Below are positions 1 to 6,893 of a DNA stretch of 18,361 nucleotides, piece after piece. The stretch is from an uncultured Lachnospiraceae bacterium (GTDB taxonomy: Bacteria > Bacillota > Clostridia > Lachnospirales > Lachnospiraceae). A model generated the notes under the pieces. The model searched no databases. It was not told where the DNA came from and was given only the letters and a program-made list of their open reading frames with translations. Both the position numbers and the translations under genes were made by a program. The stretch spans positions 1 to 18,361 of the forward strand of contig CAJUAE010000069.1 of NCBI GenBank assembly GCA_910583965.1, given 5' to 3'. Every line of letters begins with the position of its first letter. Position 1 is the first letter of the stretch.

Positions 1-760
1 TTGTCTTTACCATCAACCATTCCCGTTTTAGCTCCTTCATCTTCTTGTTGAGGTCAATATCTTGTTCTTCCACTCCAAAACAAAACAATTTAGATTGAAG
101 AAGACACGAGGAATTGGGGTCAATATCTTGTTCTTCCACTCCAATTTCTGCTGCCATTTCTCGTTGGAAATCTTTATTGCCCAACACATAAATATTTGAA
201 AATCCTGCTTCTTTTAAGAACATGACAAGCAGCATTCCAATCGTGCCAAGACCGCAGACCGCTATGCTTTTACTTCTGTCTGTATCTTCAGGAAGTGCAC
301 TGCGCATGGCATGAACTGCAACTGCCATTGGCTCCATCATTGCTGCCTGCTCATAAGTCACATTGTCAGGAAGCGCAATCAAATTCCACTCTGGAACTGC
401 CACAAACTCCGCAAAACCGCCGTCCCTGCGCGAGCCAAGATAGCTGTAATTGCGGCACAACTCATAGTGCTGCTTTTGACATTGCACACAGCTTGTACAT
501 GGTATTAATGGAAAAATGCCAACGCGCTGCCCCAGCCATTTTTCATTGACATTCTTGCCAAGCGCTACCACTTGCCCCGAAAACTCATGTCCCGGTATCA
601 GCGGGTGCACATGTGCTCCTGTCTGATAAATTCGCGGAATATCCGATCCGCAGATGCCTGCTGCCTTCACCGCGACAATCACTTCATTGTCCGCTGGATG
701 CGGTCTGTCCACCTCCTCAAACCGAATATCGTTCACACCATGCAAAACCCATGCTTTCAT
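1..760 (-). CDS. GatD-like zinc alcohol dehydrogenase, partial (runs off left edge), with internal in-frame duplication
   Basis: Medium-chain zinc dehydrogenase, closest in pattern to galactitol-1-phosphate 5-dehydrogenase, which oxidises the polyol phosphate to tagatose 6-phosphate using NAD. I translated the 253 codons present: ATG at 758-760, AGGAGG 5' of it, no stop before the window edge. Catalytic zinc ligands are visible as C37 (GICGSD) and H58-E59 (PGHEFSG). The four structural zinc cysteines are C88, C91, C94 and C102. GSRRDGGFAEF (109-119) is typical of GatD, and the Rossmann motif GLGTIG is at 170-175. After the second beta strand, GVEEQDID occurs twice, at 207-214 and 229-236, giving 22 extra residues where the family has none. 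The segment after the second copy (EWLMVKT) again fits the family. Substrate is inferred from similarity only; a sorbitol or other polyol dehydrogenase is possible. Confidence 0.85.
   Translation of the reverse strand, partial: MKAWVLHGVNDIRFEEVDRPHPADNEVIVAVKAAGICGSDIPRIYQTGAHVHPLIPGHEFSGQVVALGKNVNEKWLGQRVGIFPLIPCTSCVQCQKQHYELCRNYSYLGSRRDGGFAEFVAVPEWNLIALPDNVTYEQAAMMEPMAVAVHAMRSALPEDTDRSKSIAVCGLGTIGMLLVMFLKEAGFSNIYVLGNKDFQREMAAEIGVEEQDIDPNSSCLLQSKLFCFGVEEQDIDLNKKMKELKREWLMVKT
52..144. repeat. 27-bp direct repeat, 66-bp period, inside the dehydrogenase gene
   Basis: Positions 52-78 and 118-144 are identical over 27 bp. The 66-bp offset keeps the reading frame, so the protein repeats eight residues (GVEEQDID) 22 residues apart. 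The 39-bp spacer (79-117) has no homology to the sequence beyond the second copy. It weakly resembles an inverted copy of the repeat: both orientations share a GAAGAA core and an ATTG end. The repeat is seen directly. That it is an insertion relative to family members is inference. Confidence 0.9.
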
Positions 761-784
761 TCAAATTCCTCCTCTATTATAGTT

Positions 785-807
785 CAAGAACGCCATCGGC
801 GTTCTTG
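785..807. repeat. Perfect hairpin just upstream of the dehydrogenase RBS
   Basis: CAAGAACGCC (785-794) and GGCGTTCTTG (798-807) pair perfectly around a 3-nt loop. On the minus strand the hairpin ends about 12 nt before the AGGAGG of the dehydrogenase gene and is not followed by a U-run, so it does not look like a terminator. It could be a 5' mRNA stem or part of a palindromic repeat element covering 785-960. Confidence 0.75.
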
Positions 808-809
808 CT

Positions 810-860
810 GCAAAGCGCGCATCATGCATAGCATGATAATGTTCTTTTGCGCGCTTCTGC
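810..860. repeat. Long imperfect hairpin in the intergenic region
   Basis: A perfect inner stem, ATCATGC (821-827) with GCATGAT (831-837), sits inside an outer stem of GCGCGC (815-820) with GCGCGC (849-854). Further pairing runs out to 810 and 860, with an 11-nt bulge at 838-848. It follows directly on the 785-807 hairpin. No reading frame explains it, and no known RNA family was recognised. Confidence 0.7.
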
Positions 861-874
861 AATCCGCCGGAGGC

Positions 875-960
875 ATATCAGATGGGGGATTGAATCCCGC
901 CACTGATACAAATAAGCAGCTCGCCGCCTATAGAGGCGGGAGTCATACCACATCTGATAT
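875..960. repeat. 86-bp inverted-repeat-bounded structured element
   Basis: Ends are perfect 10-bp inverted repeats, ATATCAGATG (875-884) and CATCTGATAT (951-960). Inside are a GGGAT/ATCCC hairpin (886-898) and CCGCCT-ATAG-AGGCGG (924-939). A competing long-range pair also exists, CCCGCC (896-901) with GGCGGG (935-940). A GAATCCCGCC...GGCGGGAGTC arrangement on the plus strand recalls the 3' end of IS200/IS605-type elements and their TnpB-associated RNAs, but no tnpA or tnpB is present. It may be a non-autonomous relic, a REP-like repeat or a structured RNA; I cannot decide which. Confidence 0.6.
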
Positions 961-999
961 AGCTTGTCGCAATATCAGGCACAAAAAGATTTCAAGCGT

Positions 1000-1359
1000 C
1001 TACAGATCGGACATCCAATATACATATTCATCGCCACTTTTGTAATTCTTTTTATGTTTTACCAATCTTATCAACCACTTTACATTTGGATATTGGTCCA
1101 AAAAATTTCTAACAATAATTCCATCTGCCAAAAGCGCATCTGGCATATTTTCGTCGTCATAATCATAATCAAACACAGATACTTCCATGCCATCATATAT
1201 TATAATATCATTTCCATCAGAATCATTTGTAATATCTGTTTGCGAAAATAAATAGATAGGCGCTTTATCCTCTTTGGCAATGGCACAAAATTCATTAAAA
1301 TCTAGCCAAATTCTAGTTTTATCCAGTGGCATAATAGTCGTACACTTATTCTGTTTCAT
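1000..1359 (-). CDS. Small acidic hypothetical protein (119 aa)
   Basis: Not recognised. The protein is soluble, with no signal peptide or membrane segment. It has an acidic middle (D and E rich, including DYDYDDEN near residues 63-70) and a basic C-terminal part (KHKKNYK). The start is supported by AAGGA about 9 nt before the ATG, and the gene begins only 12 nt after the stop of the MATE transporter gene, so the two are probably co-transcribed. The size, acidity and pattern of short hydrophobic strands would suit an immunity-like or SMI1/SUKH-type small protein, but no diagnostic motif supports that. Conserved residues cannot be judged without homologues. Confidence 0.7.
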   Translation of the reverse strand: MKQNKCTTIMPLDKTRIWLDFNEFCAIAKEDKAPIYLFSQTDITNDSDGNDIIIYDGMEVSVFDYDYDDENMPDALLADGIIVRNFLDQYPNVKWLIRLVKHKKNYKSGDEYVYWMSDL

Positions 1360-1371
1360 ATGCTGTTTTCC

Positions 1372-2721
1372 TTATACCAATCGATTCTTTTTCCAATTTC
1401 CTGTGCGATACCAACAATAGGAAATCAAATAATTTGCTGTCCACCCCATTGGAACTGCATACCATATCAATTGGATTCCCCACACAGGAGAGCACAGTTG
1501 CGCCACTGCGACACGAATTGCCAAGTTAATCAGATTCGCAATCATATAGACTTTGATATCTCCTGCACCTCTTAAAATTCCGTCTGTTATCGCCTTAAAT
1601 CCCAGAAAAGAAAAGAACAAACCAATAAATCGAAAATAAGACGTCCCTGTCTCAAAAGCCACCGCAGACTCTCCCTGTTCCACAAAAACAGATAGAATTG
1701 ACTGATAAAAAAGCTGCGAAATTAAAATTAATACCACTCCAAAACCAATGATAATACCATAAGCTGCATGATATCCCTGCCGCACGCGCTCCGATTTTCC
1801 CGCACCAAGATTCTGCGCCGTAAAGGTGGACATTGCATTGCCGGTCGCAATCATTGGCACAACACAGAGAGATTCAAGCCGCATTCCTGCCGAATATCCC
1901 GCAAGCGCTGACGAGCCAAACTGATTGACCGCTGACTGTGTTAACAGCATACCAATACTCACAATAGACTGCTGCACAATCGATGGAATTGCAATTTTAA
2001 CTCCGGTGGCAAACATATCTTTGCGAAACCGCTCGACTCTGCCCTCCACTGAATAAGTGGCAAGCAATCTCATTAGGATTACAAAAGAGATAACCGCCGC
2101 AATTCCTTGTGCAATCACTGTCGCAACTGCCGCGCCAGACACACCCATATTTAGTCCGCCCACCATCCAGAAATCCAGTACAATATTTAATATCGAAGAA
2201 AAAATTAGCAAAAATAGTGGTATCTTAGATCTGCCAAGCGCATTAAAGTTCGCTGACAAAATATTGTACATAAACATAAATGGCAGTCCCACAAAATAAA
2301 TTTGAAGATACGCCACCGCATCTGGCATAATATTTTCCGGGGTCTTTAATAAATGTAATACTGTTGGATTAATAGAAAATCCAAGTATTGCTAACAAGGT
2401 ACTAAACACCACAAACGTAATGAAAAATGTGTACACCGAGCTTTTCATTTCCTTGTAATGTCCAGCGCCAAGATACTGACTGGTAAGTACAGAAGCACCA
2501 ATGCCCCCTCCAATTGCAATCATAATAAACACTGTTGTAAAGGAATAAGATGCCCCTACTGCCGCAAGCGCATCCTCTCCTACCAGATTTCCAACAATAA
2601 TAGAATCTGCCATGTTATAAAACTGCTGAAATAAATTTCCAATAATCATTGGCAACGCAAAGAAGAATAGGCTGCGCGCCGGCGGTTGTGTAATAAGATT
2701 TTCTTTTGCATTCTGTGCCAT
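1372..2721 (-). CDS. MATE family multidrug/organic cation efflux transporter
   Basis: A 449-aa inner-membrane protein, the normal size for MATE antiporters, which export drugs or metabolites in exchange for Na+ or H+. About twelve hydrophobic segments are visible in two similar halves. The N-terminal half opens with FFALPMIIGNLFQQFYNMAD and VGNLVGEDALAAVGAS, the standard MepA/NorM-like opening. The matching second-half region is at AIPSIVQQSIVSIGMLLTQSA with VNQFGSSALAGYSAG. GAGG-type RBS lies 7 nt before the ATG. The gene is separated by 228 bp from the redox operon, with its own candidate promoter there. It is followed at once by the 119-aa gene. Substrate unknown. Confidence 0.93.
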   Translation of the reverse strand: MAQNAKENLITQPPARSLFFFALPMIIGNLFQQFYNMADSIIVGNLVGEDALAAVGASYSFTTVFIMIAIGGGIGASVLTSQYLGAGHYKEMKSSVYTFFITFVVFSTLLAILGFSINPTVLHLLKTPENIMPDAVAYLQIYFVGLPFMFMYNILSANFNALGRSKIPLFLLIFSSILNIVLDFWMVGGLNMGVSGAAVATVIAQGIAAVISFVILMRLLATYSVEGRVERFRKDMFATGVKIAIPSIVQQSIVSIGMLLTQSAVNQFGSSALAGYSAGMRLESLCVVPMIATGNAMSTFTAQNLGAGKSERVRQGYHAAYGIIIGFGVVLILISQLFYQSILSVFVEQGESAVAFETGTSYFRFIGLFFSFLGFKAITDGILRGAGDIKVYMIANLINLAIRVAVAQLCSPVWGIQLIWYAVPMGWTANYLISYCWYRTGNWKKNRLV

Positions 2722-2809
2722 GTTTTTTCCTCATTCTATCCTTTGTAGTGACAGTCTAGTATTCCATTCGGTCAAAAATTAGAATCATAAATTAGCTGTT
2801 TCGCGCAAT

Positions 2810-2853
2810 TGCATTGCTAAAATTTCTAGGCAATGCACAAATAGCAATGTCAA
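2810..2853 (-). promoter_or_regulatory. Candidate MATE promoter with overlapping inverted repeat
   Basis: On the minus strand a perfect TTGACA -35 lies at 2848-2853. The -10 at 17-bp spacing (2825-2830, CCTAGA) is poor; TAGAAA at 2823-2828 needs a 19-bp spacer. The inverted repeat TGCATTGC (2810-2817) and GCAATGCA (2830-2837) covers the spacer and -10, where a repressor would act. A drug-responsive repressor site is plausible but inferred; no regulator gene lies beside it. Confidence 0.4.
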
Positions 2854-2949
2854 ACAACTTTTTGCATCAATTTTCTTGTGGGTGCAAAAAATGATGAAAG
2901 TCTCTATAAAATATTACTACAATTACACCCTAAAACACAAGTTATAAAT

Positions 2950-3315
2950 TTATCCGATTTCTGTTTTCCAAAATCCATGCAAATTACAGTACGCATATGC
3001 CGCACATGCCTCATCTTGCTCTGACAATACAAAATGGGCTACTGGCGTATCTTGCGGACATAATTTTACAAACTGGCCACCCTTTTTTGTCTCAAGAAAA
3101 ATCCAGTCAATACTGTGCTCCTCTGACATTGGATGTGCTACACTGCCAACCTTCACCGTAATATTTTTTCCGTTGCACTCCACTACTGGAAGATGCTTTT
3201 CGCCTGCGCCCTCCGATGTCGTGCAGTCCAAAATGGGCAGATTCAGCGCATCTTTCTTTCCAGATATCAAATATAATACTGCGTCGTTATTTTTTACAAA
3301 TACACTCTTACTCAT
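2950..3315 (-). CDS. Superoxide reductase (one-iron, desulfoferrodoxin-like without the rubredoxin-like domain)
   Basis: A 121-aa enzyme that reduces superoxide to hydrogen peroxide without making oxygen, using electrons from rubredoxin-type donors. The catalytic iron site is complete: E39-K40-H41, H61, H67, C110 and H113. These match the spacing of E47-K48-H49, H69, H75, C116 and H119 in Desulfovibrio desulfoferrodoxin. VKVGSVAHPM and CNLHGFW are the recognisable stretches. The N-terminal desulforedoxin domain, which carries a four-cysteine iron centre in class I enzymes, is replaced by about 35 residues with one cysteine (C31). This makes it a class II/III type. AAGGAG lies 6 nt before the ATG. 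It starts 27 nt after the oxidoreductase alpha-beta gene and is almost certainly the third gene of that operon. Confidence 0.92.
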   Translation of the reverse strand: MSKSVFVKNNDAVLYLISGKKDALNLPILDCTTSEGAGEKHLPVVECNGKNITVKVGSVAHPMSEEHSIDWIFLETKKGGQFVKLCPQDTPVAHFVLSEQDEACAAYAYCNLHGFWKTEIG

Positions 3316-3342
3316 TTTAATCTCCTTTTTTCAAAATATATT

Positions 3343-5580
3343 TTAATTAACATCTAACGCTAGGCCCGCCTCACACTTAAGACGCTGATATCTTTTGTCT
3401 ATTTCCTTTTGCAAACTTTCTGTGACTTCCTTGTACTCCTCATTACACAGGTGTTTTGTGCGCCCCATCATTGCAAGCCAATCTGTAACAGGAATTTTCT
3501 TACCTGTCGCTTCTGGCGCATAGCTTAGTTGTGTCTTTCCATGTTCTGTCTCAAATAACGGGAAATAACAACAATTTACCCCTGCTTCAATTACCTTTCG
3601 CTCGGTAGATGGGGTATCATTCCAATTGAGAGGACACGCAGACAATGCCTTAAGATATGCTGTTCCTTCCGTCTTTGCATAATACGCTGCCTTCGCCGCC
3701 TTTTTAATAAAATCTGTCGGGTTGGATTCTGCGGCCGTGGCAACATAGGGAATCCCTGTGGCCGCCATTATGCGGGGCATATCTTTATGGAAAAAAGTCT
3801 TTCCATACTGTTTTACACCCACATGGGAAGTAGAACTTTTGGCTCCTTTTGGCGTCGAGTATGACAGTTGATATCCAGTGTTCATATAGCCACCATTATC
3901 ATATTCAAAAAGCAATAACCGATGCCCGCGAAGCGCAGTTCCCAGCGCTGATCCCATACCGATATCCATGCCGCCGTCCCCACTGACCATAACAAAAATA
4001 ATATCTCCCTGTGGAATCTCACCTTTTTTCTGTTTTCTATAACAGATTTCTGCTAGACCGCTAAGTGTAGCGGCACCATTCTGAAACAGATTATGGAGAT
4101 AAGGAACCTTAAAGCTTGTACGCGGATAGGGTGTTGTGACAATCATGCCACACCCTGTCTGAAACAGAAAAATAATTGGGTCCTCAATCGCTCTTGACAG
4201 CAGATTAAGATTGACAGGTATTCCGCACCCAGGACATGCACCATGACCTGGTGCCAGACGTTTTGGCATGGCAGCAGTTGCATTTAAGCTACCTCCCTTT
4301 ACTTGTACCTCTCCCATATTGTTTTTGTCTACCTGCGTTGCGCCGATTGCTGTCCTCTCTGCTGTGACTGGAGCAAAGAAAGGTCCTTTATCGATTGTCT
4401 CTTGGACGGTTCCTGGTGTCACGCCATAATAGTCAAAATCTAGCGCTTTTGCATCTGACGCAATGTCTAACAGCTTCTCCACATCCTCCGCAAAGAAATC
4501 CTTGCCGCCAAGTCCATAAACACGACTTCTTATTTTTGCTCTGCCGCCAAATTTCTGCATCATGGCACGCACCTCTAACGAAAGGTTGCCACCTCCTGCT
4601 CCATAACTATCCTGTCTATCTGCCACTAACATCGTATTTGCCGATGCACAGACTTCATACAATGCCCTTTCAGGAAATGGACGGAGGACATTCAATGTCA
4701 CAATGCCCGCTTTTCTTCCTTTTTCACGAAGATTATCAATACCTTCCTTCGCCGTCTCATAGGAAGACCCCAAAAGCACCAACAACTCCTGTGCATCCTC
4801 ACAGTGATACCCTTCCACTTTGCCATACTCCCTTCCAGAGAGCACACCGTACTCCGCAAATAACTTTGGCAGCAGTTCATCTGCCTGTTGCATAGCCAAA
4901 TGAAGCTGATAGCGGTTATTAATTAAATCTGGTTCATTCATATAAGAACCAACTGTAACTGGATTTGACAAATCCAAAAAAGGGTATGTTTCTTTTTTGG
5001 GTCCAATAAACTGTCGCACTGTCTCATCTTTTTCAAATCGCAAACATCGTCTTTTTTGATGGCTGGTAAAAAAACCATCATATGCAACCACCACCGGAAG
5101 TCGTACTTGCTCTGCCAAACGCAATGCAATCATATTAAAATCATAGACCTGTTGTACTGTATGCGCAAACAATATTGGCCAGCCTGCATTTAGCAAATAC
5201 ATAATATCGCTGTGGTCCCCTTTAATAGACAACGGACCTGAAACTGTTCTGCAAGCCACATTCATTACCATTGGATAACGGGTGCCCGACTGAACAGGAA
5301 ACTGCTCTAAAGCATACAACAAACCGTTGGCACTTGTCGCATTGATTACTCTCCCGCCACCGACGGAAGCGCCATAGCAAATACCGGCCGCACTGTGTTC
5401 TCCCTCTGCGGCAATCATAATTAAATCAGTCTCACCTCTAGCCCGCATATCATCAAGATTTTCCGCAATCTGTGTAGAAGGCGTAATTGGATAATATCCC
5501 ATCAAATCATATCCAATCTGCTTAATTGCAATCGCCGCAATCTCATTGCCGCTTGCATACTCAATTACCTGCTTTTCCAT
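3343..5580 (-). CDS. 2-oxoacid:ferredoxin oxidoreductase, fused alpha-beta (TPP) subunit
   Basis: A 745-aa fusion of the alpha and TPP-binding beta subunits of a pyruvate/2-oxoacid:ferredoxin oxidoreductase, which converts a 2-oxoacid and CoA to acyl-CoA, CO2 and reduced ferredoxin. The alpha part (about 1-400) shows YYPITPSTQIAE (29-40), EGEHSAAG (59-66) and R111 in CRTVSGPLS. A linker of about 40 residues leads to the beta part (from about 440). There CPGC (C449, C452), C477 and C649 are candidate ligands of the [4Fe-4S] cluster. The TPP motif runs from GDGG (534-537) to N562. Beta normally ends soon after the SACPLNW region; the last 90 residues also look family-like. The ATG overlaps the stop of the gamma-delta gene by one base (TAATG), implying translational coupling. 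Substrate (pyruvate, 2-ketoisovalerate or other) cannot be told from sequence. Confidence 0.92.
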   Translation of the reverse strand: MEKQVIEYASGNEIAAIAIKQIGYDLMGYYPITPSTQIAENLDDMRARGETDLIMIAAEGEHSAAGICYGASVGGGRVINATSANGLLYALEQFPVQSGTRYPMVMNVACRTVSGPLSIKGDHSDIMYLLNAGWPILFAHTVQQVYDFNMIALRLAEQVRLPVVVAYDGFFTSHQKRRCLRFEKDETVRQFIGPKKETYPFLDLSNPVTVGSYMNEPDLINNRYQLHLAMQQADELLPKLFAEYGVLSGREYGKVEGYHCEDAQELLVLLGSSYETAKEGIDNLREKGRKAGIVTLNVLRPFPERALYEVCASANTMLVADRQDSYGAGGGNLSLEVRAMMQKFGGRAKIRSRVYGLGGKDFFAEDVEKLLDIASDAKALDFDYYGVTPGTVQETIDKGPFFAPVTAERTAIGATQVDKNNMGEVQVKGGSLNATAAMPKRLAPGHGACPGCGIPVNLNLLSRAIEDPIIFLFQTGCGMIVTTPYPRTSFKVPYLHNLFQNGAATLSGLAEICYRKQKKGEIPQGDIIFVMVSGDGGMDIGMGSALGTALRGHRLLLFEYDNGGYMNTGYQLSYSTPKGAKSSTSHVGVKQYGKTFFHKDMPRIMAATGIPYVATAAESNPTDFIKKAAKAAYYAKTEGTAYLKALSACPLNWNDTPSTERKVIEAGVNCCYFPLFETEHGKTQLSYAPEATGKKIPVTDWLAMMGRTKHLCNEEYKEVTESLQKEIDKRYQRLKCEAGLALDVN

Positions 5581-6722
5581 TAAACCTCTCCCCCTTCTAT
5601 CCTTTTTTCAGTCAGATAAGATTCTGAGGTAATATATCCGTCTGGTCCAGTTTTCACATAATAATCTGGTGCGCGCAACATATCCTGATTAGGCAGAAAA
5701 TACTGTTTATCTGCATGTTCTGCCTCGGCGCCCCGCACCAGTGCATTGACCGGGCAAACATCCACGCAGCGCATACAACCTTTACAGTGATAGTAATCTA
5801 GCCCCCGATTTACCATCATTTTCCTACCCTTAAATTCGCCTTCGGCAAATTGAAACACCATATCGGGGCAAGTGGAATCACACAGCCCACAATTAATACA
5901 TCGCTCTTTGATAAACACTGGAAGATACCCCTGCCTAGAAGGAGACAAATCTGCTGTTACGGTACTGCCAAATTGTGGATTTACACCGCCAATTGGCGCT
6001 GTCACATAACCCCATTCTTGTTCTTTGTCAGATATATTGGAAGCATTTTCTTCATTAACTCTGCTCTTAAAAATAGCAATCTCCTCTTTTGATAATTGAC
6101 GCACCTTCTCATAGCCTTGTTCAAGCCCCTTTAAATTCCCTTCAAGTGCAGCTGGATACTTTCTGCCAAGACTGTCCTTGCAAATCTGTCTAGCGCGATC
6201 CAATTCGATAAATCCCATCACCTTTGCCATTGCTCCCAGCATAACCACATTTATTCTTGATTTTGTTTCCATCGCAATCTGCCTTGCATCAACCATATAG
6301 CATTCCCCAATTGTCTCTGGTAAATTTCCCATCATTTCTTCTTGTCCACGATCGAGTGCAATAATAACCTGTGTCTGTGGACCACAACCTGCCCATGTCT
6401 TTTTATCGCGCATTAATGCCTGATGAAAAATGACGAGCAAGTCAGGGGAAACAATCGGCGAATGTACTCGAATCTCCTGTTCTGGAAGACAAAAACGAAT
6501 ATAGCCTTTCACGGGTGTTCCTGTCTTTTCGGAGCCATAACTAGAAAATCCGGCACTGTTAAGATTTAGATATTTTACTGCCAGTTCTCCCACCATTTTT
6601 GCACATAAATTTGCGCCCAACCCGCCAATGCTTTCCAAGCGAATTTCATAATAATCCCTTTGTTTAAAGAACTCTTTGATACTGCCTGCCATAGCTGTTC
6701 CTCTTTTCTTTTCTGTATTCAT
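5580..6722 (-). CDS. 2-oxoacid:ferredoxin oxidoreductase, fused gamma-delta (2x[4Fe-4S]) subunit
   Basis: A 380-aa partner of the alpha-beta protein. The gamma domain (about 24-215) begins with EIRLESIGGLGANL and has GFSSYGSEKTGTPVKG (58-73), typical of the CoA-binding gamma subunit. The delta part (about 265-335) is a bacterial ferredoxin fold with two four-cysteine motifs: C275, C278, C281, C285 and C313, C316, C319, C323. These two [4Fe-4S] clusters pass electrons from the TPP site to ferredoxin. A second ATG (M11, at 6692) has AGAGGA 6 nt upstream, as good as the GAGGG before the first ATG, so the protein may start at MAGSIKEFF. It is the first gene of the three-gene operon and is preceded by an unusually structured leader region. 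Confidence 0.9.
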   Translation of the reverse strand: MNTEKKRGTAMAGSIKEFFKQRDYYEIRLESIGGLGANLCAKMVGELAVKYLNLNSAGFSSYGSEKTGTPVKGYIRFCLPEQEIRVHSPIVSPDLLVIFHQALMRDKKTWAGCGPQTQVIIALDRGQEEMMGNLPETIGECYMVDARQIAMETKSRINVVMLGAMAKVMGFIELDRARQICKDSLGRKYPAALEGNLKGLEQGYEKVRQLSKEEIAIFKSRVNEENASNISDKEQEWGYVTAPIGGVNPQFGSTVTADLSPSRQGYLPVFIKERCINCGLCDSTCPDMVFQFAEGEFKGRKMMVNRGLDYYHCKGCMRCVDVCPVNALVRGAEAEHADKQYFLPNQDMLRAPDYYVKTGPDGYITSESYLTEKRIEGGEV

Positions 6723-6736
6723 AATAATCCCTCATA

Positions 6737-6750
6737 CCGTCCGGGGACGG
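6737..6750. repeat. Small GC hairpin before the gamma-delta RBS
   Basis: CCGTC (6737-6741) pairs with GACGG (6746-6750) around four bases. It lies a few nucleotides upstream of the GAGGG ribosome binding site of the gamma-delta gene. It is the innermost of five hairpins between this gene and the CHR genes. Confidence 0.6.
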
Positions 6751-6763
6751 CTCAAATAAAAAT

Positions 6764-6789
6764 GAAAAACGCTGTCTTTTGCGTTTTTC
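6764..6789 (-). terminator. Terminator-like hairpin in the leader of the oxidoreductase operon
   Basis: GAAAAACGC (6764-6772) pairs with GCGTTTTTC (6781-6789), loop of eight. Read on the minus strand it is followed by ATTTTTATTT, so it resembles an intrinsic terminator or attenuator lying upstream of the start of the gamma-delta gene. The stem is mostly A-T and also works in the plus direction, so its function is uncertain. Confidence 0.45.
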
Positions 6790-6793
6790 TCAT

Positions 6794-6849
6794 GTGAAAC
6801 TTAATAGTTCTTAGGTAGTGTCTTTTGCTACCTTAGAACTATTTTTCAC
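6794..6849. repeat. Long hairpin (15-bp stem with one mismatch)
   Basis: Positions 6804-6818 pair with 6828-6842 with one mismatch around a 9-nt loop. Outer arms GTGAAA (6794-6799) and TTTCAC (6844-6849) extend it. No coding frame is present. It may be an RNA stem or a palindromic repeat; no U-run follows on either side within a few bases of the outer arms. Confidence 0.75.
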
Positions 6850-6863
6850 CCTAACTCCCATCT

Positions 6864-6879
6864 GCCCGCTTTTGCGGGC
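6864..6879. repeat. GC-rich hairpin GCCCGC-TTTT-GCGGGC
   Basis: A perfect 6-bp GC stem (6864-6869 with 6874-6879) on a tetraloop. Outer CTCC (6855-6858) and GGAG (6890-6893) can close it. No U-run follows on either strand, so it does not look like a simple terminator. Confidence 0.65.
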
Positions 6880-6893
6880 GTACCAATCAGGAG

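Noticed and set aside
776..781. Perfect TATAAT on the minus strand upstream of the dehydrogenase
   Set aside because: Only about 3 bp from the AGGAGG, so transcription would start in or after the RBS, and no -35 exists at 16-18 bp.
572..1045. A 157-codon plus-strand frame across the dehydrogenase 5' end and intergenic region
   Set aside because: It is antisense to the dehydrogenase and then passes through the palindromic intergenic element; composition is not protein-like and it has no RBS.
2859..2890. Terminator of the superoxide reductase operon
   Set aside because: TTTTTGCA/TGCAAAAA arms pair but have just two G-C pairs and no GC core; not reliable as a terminator.
4395..4895. 166-codon plus-strand frame inside the oxidoreductase alpha-beta gene
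   Set aside because: Antisense shadow of a well supported gene, with no RBS or protein-family features.
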